A stretch of 64,000 nt of DNA from Pseudanabaena mucicola str. Chao 1806. GTDB taxonomy: Bacteria > Cyanobacteriota > Cyanobacteriia > Pseudanabaenales > Pseudanabaenaceae. This document shows positions 59,514 to 64,000 of the stretch, one piece after another; positions within the stretch are counted from its first letter, which is position 1, and every line of letters starts with the position of its first letter. Position numbers and translations under genes: made by a program. The DNA is taken from assembly GCF_030323025.1 (NCBI RefSeq), contig NZ_CP097329.1, forward strand, positions 3,210,001 to 3,274,000. Reading direction: 5' to 3'. The notes under the pieces are model-generated. The model saw only the letters and a program-made list of their open reading frames with translations. It did not search any database and was not told the origin of the DNA.

Positions 59514-60410
59514 TTAGAAATTACCGAGCATCTTTACTTCGGTTTCTAGTATCACCCCATAGCGATTACTAATCACAGCTTTAATGTGTTCTATAAGACT
59601 GAAAATATCTTGGGCTTTTGCATTCCCAAGATTGACAATAAAGTTAGCGTGCAACTCCGAAATTTGAGCATTACCAATTTGATAGCCTTTCAGTCCTGCG
59701 TCTTGAATCAACTTGGCAGCAAATTGGGGAAGAGGATTACGAAACACACTGCCACAATTTGGTAAATGGTATGGCTGAGTAGTGTGCCTTGCCTTCAATT
59801 TCGCGTCAGTATCCGCAGCGATCACTTCTGGTTCACCACCAGTTTGAAATTTGAGAGTTGCACCTGTCACTAGATATAGAGATTCTTGTAAAGCTGAAGT
59901 ACGGTAACTAAAATCCAAATCCTTTGGATAAATTAGCTTAGCTTTACCAGCTAATGTCACAGTCTGCACCTCCACAACACAATCAGCCGCACATCCACCC
60001 TGCGCCCCTGCATTCATTACGACCAATCCACCCACAGTTCCTGGAATACCAACCGCCCACTCAAAGCCATTCCAGCCATGATTCGCTATTTGCATGGCTA
60101 AACGGGCTACAGGCTCACCTGCGGCAGCTGTAACCTGTCCAGTTTGTTCATCAAATTTAATGCCCCGCAGATGTCTGGTACAAATTACTAGTCCTTTTAA
60201 ACCGTTGTCACTGATTAGAAGGTTACTACCTGCACCAATAACTGTGATCGGCAATTGGCGATCACTTGCCCATGCCAAACTAGCCGCTAGCTCATCAGCA
60301 GAACGTGGCGAAGTGAAATATTCCGCAGCACCTCCAACTTTCATCGAGGTTAGTCCCGAGAGGGAAACTTGCTCGCGGATTAGCGGTTGGTCTGGTAGCA
60401 CAATGGACAT
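59514..60410 (-). CDS. murB: UDP-N-acetylenolpyruvoylglucosamine reductase
   Basis: 298 residues from ATG 60410 (TTG 60452 adds 14). FAD-dependent reduction giving UDP-MurNAc. VIGAGSNLLISDNGLKGLVI is the FAD-binding signature; GIPGTVGGLVVMNAGA and GSVFRNP are also present. It follows murC by 74 bp and is probably cotranscribed. Confidence 0.95.
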   Translation of the reverse strand: MSIVLPDQPLIREQVSLSGLTSMKVGGAAEYFTSPRSADELAASLAWASDRQLPITVIGAGSNLLISDNGLKGLVICTRHLRGIKFDEQTGQVTAAAGEPVARLAMQIANHGWNGFEWAVGIPGTVGGLVVMNAGAQGGCAADCVVEVQTVTLAGKAKLIYPKDLDFSYRTSALQESLYLVTGATLKFQTGGEPEVIAADTDAKLKARHTTQPYHLPNCGSVFRNPLPQFAAKLIQDAGLKGYQIGNAQISELHANFIVNLGNAKAQDIFSLIEHIKAVISNRYGVILETEVKMLGNF

Positions 60411-60484
60411 AGAAGAATGTAGTTCTAATGTAGAAAAGCTGACAATCTGCAAAATAATCTCTGGATTTGCCTCTGAATTTGCTA

Positions 60485-61867
60485 TTAAGCTTTAATAGAT
60501 TTTGCTATTTCCTGCATAGTTGGCGCGATCACCTGATTGAGATTACCTGCACCAAGAAATACAGCTAAGTCGCCTGATTTCAGGTTCTTTGCTAAAAAGT
60601 CTTGAACATCCTTGAGTGTGGGCTGGTAGTACACCTGATCACGGATATTAGCGATCGCTTTTGACATCTGCTCACCAGTGATCTTGCCATCATTAGGTTC
60701 ACTTGCCGCGTAGATATCTGTGACCACTACTACATCAGCATCACCAAAGGACTGACTAAACTCATCCAGAAATCTAAGGGTGCGACTATAGCGATGAGGC
60801 TGAAAAATAGCAATCACGCGACTATTCGTATTTTGCTGTCTTGCTGAAGCAAGAGTTGCAATAATTTCACTGGGGTGATGGGCATAGTCATCAACAAAGG
60901 TAATCCCATCTTGGATACCCTTAATCTCAAACCGTCTGCTTGCGCCGATAAAATCGGGTAAAGCATCAGTGATTGCTTTCCATGCCACACCGACATATCG
61001 AGCCACAGCGATCGCTGCTAGAGCATTGCTCAAATTATGTTTACCGAGCAGTCCTAAAGAAATTTTGCCTAAGGGTTGCCCACGCTCAATTACCATTGCT
61101 TGCGTATCGGATGGGGTGTATTGCAAATCTGACACAGTATAGTCTGCACTAGGATCACTCAAGCTATAGGTAATATCAGACTTGATATGAGCTTTAACTG
61201 TTGGACAATCAATACACCCAATCATCACCTGACATCGCTTTGCAAAGGCTTGAAAAATCTCAATTACCTGTTCAAGACAATGGTAATGATCGGGGTGATC
61301 TAGCTCGATATTAGTAATTACGCCAATGTGTGACAAAAATTTCACCAAAGTGCCATCGGACTCATCGGCTTCAGCAACCAAATATTTGCCATTACCGAGT
61401 CGCGCATTGCCCTGCCATGCACTCACCTCGCCACCAATGATAATACTGGGATCAACTCCAGCTTTAAGTAATAAAAAACCAACTAAGCTACTTGTTGTCG
61501 TTTTACCATGTGTACCTGCGATCGAAATACCTTGAAACTGCTCGATCAAAGCCGCTAATAAATCAGAACGATGTAAAATTGGCAACCCATTCGCTAGGGC
61601 TACTTGAAATTCGGGATTCTGTTGATTTATTGCCGTAGAACAGACAACTTGGGGCGCATTTGCCAAATCGATGTTGTCAGAGTGATGTCCTTTAAAAACT
61701 GTGACACCAAGATCTTGTAATTTTTGAGTGATGCGATTGCTACTAAGATCTGAGCCAGAAACCGTAAAGCCTTGCTTTGCTAAGATATAGGCAATCGCTG
61801 ACATACCGATCCCACCAATACCAACAAAATGAAACGGTCTACCGCTGAAATCAACTGGATTCAGCAT
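60485..61867 (-). CDS. murC: UDP-N-acetylmuramate-L-alanine ligase
   Basis: 460 residues; adds L-Ala to UDP-MurNAc with ATP. GIGGIGMSAIAYILA (Rossmann-type), ATP loop GTHGKTTTS, and DDYAHHPSEI in the central domain are all in place. First gene of the murC-murB unit. Confidence 0.97.
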   Translation of the reverse strand: MLNPVDFSGRPFHFVGIGGIGMSAIAYILAKQGFTVSGSDLSSNRITQKLQDLGVTVFKGHHSDNIDLANAPQVVCSTAINQQNPEFQVALANGLPILHRSDLLAALIEQFQGISIAGTHGKTTTSSLVGFLLLKAGVDPSIIIGGEVSAWQGNARLGNGKYLVAEADESDGTLVKFLSHIGVITNIELDHPDHYHCLEQVIEIFQAFAKRCQVMIGCIDCPTVKAHIKSDITYSLSDPSADYTVSDLQYTPSDTQAMVIERGQPLGKISLGLLGKHNLSNALAAIAVARYVGVAWKAITDALPDFIGASRRFEIKGIQDGITFVDDYAHHPSEIIATLASARQQNTNSRVIAIFQPHRYSRTLRFLDEFSQSFGDADVVVVTDIYAASEPNDGKITGEQMSKAIANIRDQVYYQPTLKDVQDFLAKNLKSGDLAVFLGAGNLNQVIAPTMQEIAKSIKA

Positions 61868-61944
61868 TGATACTTTTTACCTACCAAATAACGAGACTAA
61901 ATAATAACAGATTCCAAGGTAGTACAGCAAAGCTAGGTTTAGGG

Positions 61945-62637
61945 TTAAACCATCAAGGCTTCCAAGCCATCAGGGTTAAGAATACATAAAACATCTCGAT
62001 CAGGGATACGTTGAATCAAACCTTTGCGTTCTAGCTTACCAAGTACACGAGTTACAGTTTCCCTAGCTAAACCACTTAAACTACTTAGCTCGCGATGAGG
62101 TAAGTTGGGTATTTCTAAACCACTAGTACCCTTAGTACCCTGACCTTCTGCTAAGAATAACAGCACATCAGCAACTCGTGAAGTACTATCTGCCTCTCGC
62201 AGCCGTAAACGACGATTGACTTGACGGAGACGCTTCGCCATTAACCTTGCCAAATGGATACCTGCGGCAGGTTCTGTCTCAATCAAGTGTACAAAGTCAG
62301 ATGCAGGAAGGCTGCCAATTGTTGTGGGTGTCAGCGTAATGACATCCGTTGAGCGTGGTACTTGATCGAGGGGAGCCATCTCACCAAACATTTCCCCAAA
62401 GCCAAGAATGTTAAGGGTAATTTCTTTACCATCAAGATTATAGGTACGAATCTTTACCCAGCCACTCAAAATAAAGTAAACTGAGTTACCCCAGTCATTT
62501 TCTAGCAAAATCACCTGATCGGCTGGATGGCTGCGCGTAACCATATGGGCAGTCGCCCTTATCACTGCTTCATCAGGCAACCCCATAAAAAATGGGGCAG
62601 ACATGATTTTTTGCTGAAGATCAGTTCCATCCCGCAT
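61945..62637 (-). CDS. Crp/Fnr family transcription regulator
   Basis: 230 residues. Cyclic-nucleotide-type sensor domain (about 10-130, GNSVYFILSGWVKI and GEMFGEMAPLDQ), dimer helix, and a winged helix with recognition helix in LSSLSGLARETVTRVLGKLERKGLI. Motif spacing differs from NtcA, so it is not called that. The ligand (cAMP or none) is not predictable. It lies upstream of murC on the same strand. Confidence 0.92.
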   Translation of the reverse strand: MRDGTDLQQKIMSAPFFMGLPDEAVIRATAHMVTRSHPADQVILLENDWGNSVYFILSGWVKIRTYNLDGKEITLNILGFGEMFGEMAPLDQVPRSTDVITLTPTTIGSLPASDFVHLIETEPAAGIHLARLMAKRLRQVNRRLRLREADSTSRVADVLLFLAEGQGTKGTSGLEIPNLPHRELSSLSGLARETVTRVLGKLERKGLIQRIPDRDVLCILNPDGLEALMV

Positions 62638-62822
62638 AGTAGATGCTCTTAGCTATTAAAAAACTTTACTGTAAATATTTTTCTCTGAAAAAATTCACTG
62701 ACAGTAACTACTTTATCTGAGTTTGAGACAAAGGCATTGTCAATCAGCACAATAACTTAGTCATTTTAGTAATTATTCAGTAATTAGTAGCCTGAAAATT
62801 ATTAAACTAATTTATGCGGCAT

Positions 62823-63308
62823 CTAGTTATTCAGGATCCTATTTAGCCTTGATGCGAGGGCTTTGATGATCCCCTGATGTTGAATTTCATCTGGGGGAAT
62901 TATTGATGCTTCAATATCAGCGACTACTTCTGATGGTAGGTCTAATATTCTAACCAGTCTTTGATATGCAGCGGCTTCATCAAGATTGACTCTTGGCTCA
63001 TTAGGATTACGACCGCTCACCTGAATTACTTGGTAGCCAAGTCTTAAAGTTAGTTTGCGATCTTCAAAACTCTTGATGTGTGGTACAACTTCCTCTAAAG
63101 GGATATTTTGCCCTAAATAATCTCTGAGGCGACTCTTAAGGGAATTACGCTCTGTGTCAGTCTTGGCAAATAATGCGGCAAATTCATCAAGCATAAGGCG
63201 AATTTCGTCAGGTTCAAGCTTGCCATCAGCCCAAGCCATAGCTGCAACTGCACGCAGAATATCCATTTGACGTGGACTAATCGGAGGTGGGAGTTCTTGA
63301 AGTGTCAT
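62823..63308 (-). CDS. TerB-like protein
   Basis: 161 residues. ILRAVAAMAWADGKLEPDEIRLMLDEFAALF is a TerB-type helical region with conserved acidic residues, and the rest is helical. Similar proteins are frequent in cyanobacteria; tellurite resistance is not implied. Function unknown. Confidence 0.8.
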   Translation of the reverse strand: MTLQELPPPISPRQMDILRAVAAMAWADGKLEPDEIRLMLDEFAALFAKTDTERNSLKSRLRDYLGQNIPLEEVVPHIKSFEDRKLTLRLGYQVIQVSGRNPNEPRVNLDEAAAYQRLVRILDLPSEVVADIEASIIPPDEIQHQGIIKALASRLNRILNN

Positions 63309-63521
63309 AGATTTAACCTCAAATCAAACCTGGTTGCCAAATATGCACAAATCATAGGGCAAAGCATAGGGAGAATTTTGTTAAAACATTCCGTACTTCA
63401 TCAATACTTCATAGATATTAACGAGCAGGCTCTGATACCGTAAAAATTTTAGAGAGTGCTGAATCGCATTTCTCTCAAAAATTTATCTGTGTTTTAATTC
63501 AGTAGGGATCTCTTTGACACT

Positions 63522-63542
63522 CCCCGCACTGAAGTGACGGGG
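63522..63542. repeat. Transposon right-end hairpin of the TnpB element
   Basis: The hairpin CCCCGCAC-TGAA-GTGACGGGG and neighbouring GGATTCCTGATTCAGC lie just beyond the tnpB stop. This is the usual right-end structure of IS200/IS605-family elements and the expected location of the guide RNA scaffold (omega RNA). Confidence 0.6.
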
Positions 63543-63551
63543 ATTCCTGAT

Positions 63552-64000
63552 TCAGCGAGACAACTTGCCAGATAGACTTGCATCTAATTGGTAGAGGTCG
63601 AACTCTCCACAGGCGTGAATTTGGGTATGCCCTACCCTATTTAGACCAATAGCTAAAATATTCAGAGCCGCATTGTGGTCACGGTCTAATACAGTGCCAC
63701 AATGTCCACAGTGATGTGTACGCTGACTCAATGTTTTGACAACTTGCTTACCGCAGTTTGAGCAATTCTGGCTTGTATATTGGGGCGGTACAGCCACAGT
63801 AACCTTGCCAAACACCTTGCCAAAATATTCAACCCAATCTCGAAACATAGACCAGCTTGCATCTGAAATAGACTTAGCCAATTTATGATTTTTGACCATA
63901 TTCCGCACTTGCAAATCTTCATAAGCAATCAGGTCGTTAGACCGAACCACGCACCTTGCGGTCTTAACTGCAAAGTCTTTACGCTGCCTTGATACTTGCA
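63552..64000 (-). CDS. tnpB: TnpB RNA-guided nuclease, 5' end beyond window
   Basis: Only the C-terminal part (about 149 codons) is in the window; the frame runs off the right edge. RQRKDFAVKTAR and LIAYEDLQVRNMVKN hold the RuvC-II Glu. Zinc ribbon CSNCGKQV...HHCGHCG follows, then RuvC-III DRDHNAALNI. The key acids visible here look intact. tnpA is not in the window. Confidence 0.9.
   Translation of the reverse strand, partial: QVSRQRKDFAVKTARCVVRSNDLIAYEDLQVRNMVKNHKLAKSISDASWSMFRDWVEYFGKVFGKVTVAVPPQYTSQNCSNCGKQVVKTLSQRTHHCGHCGTVLDRDHNAALNILAIGLNRVGHTQIHACGEFDLYQLDASLSGKLSR

Noticed and set aside
61945-62637. NtcA identity for the Crp/Fnr protein
   Set aside because: Sensor-domain sequence and spacing do not match NtcA as I know it.
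1-64000. CRISPR array or rRNA operon
   Set aside because: No regularly spaced direct repeats and no 16S/23S/5S-like sequence were seen in the window.

Overview
The window is chromosomal DNA of a cyanobacterium. It encodes photosystem I (psaA-psaB), D1 (psbA), cytochrome c-550 (psbV), plastocyanin (petE), cytochrome CytM, Ycf35 and Ycf46, and it is studded with the HIP1 octamer GCGATCGC. Modest GC content, many AT-rich spacers and abundant two-component genes fit a filamentous Pseudanabaena-like lineage; that placement is inference.

Layout. 0.2-4.8 kb: lone DppC-type permease, hisA, a small conserved protein, psbV, petE and a DUF58 gene. 4.8-8.2 kb: a composite inverted-repeat element, a single-domain response regulator, a DUF1816 protein and long AT-rich spacers. 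8.3-10.9 kb: sepF, proC, purM. 10.9-13.1 kb: a frameshifted DUF262/DUF1524 (GmrSD-like) gene and a transposase tail interrupted by a 105-bp palindromic repeat. 13.1-29.7 kb: a signalling-rich stretch with four hybrid histidine kinases and an EAL protein, mixed with tldD, an ABC ATPase, a YbjN-like gene, a lipoate-ligase homologue and rluE. 30.2-38.2 kb: ycf35, ycf46, tal, psaA, psaB. 38.4-44.7 kb: an accessory island with two DUF488 genes, a dual-OB/beta-propeller gene split by a 1.26-kb insertion sequence, BrnT/BrnA, a DUF29 stump and a Phd/PIN pair. 44.9-63.3 kb: mostly core genes (L,D-transpeptidase, trpG, TPR and WD40 proteins, tandem QueD, mtnP, hemE, cytM, rph, tRNA-Lys, ccdA, lipB, psbA, murB, murC, a Crp/Fnr regulator, a TerB-like protein). 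The right edge cuts a TnpB gene.

Most interesting signals. (1) A tightly packed DUF488-DUF488-dual-OB operon, whose third gene is fused to a WD40-like propeller and is interrupted by an IS with perfect 19-bp terminal repeats and a 4-bp target duplication; removing the IS and one duplication restores a continuous 586-codon frame. (2) Several families of short palindromic repeats, including a 105-bp family whose two copies keep length, ends and pairing while the stem sequence has changed. (3) A Ser/Thr kinase that has lost most of its C-lobe in frame and is followed by TPRs. (4) A D1 protein with Glu at position 130.

Start codons were chosen by eye; where an ATG lies just inside a longer TTG/GTG frame I took the better-supported one and said so. 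No database search was possible, so family calls rest on recognised motifs.
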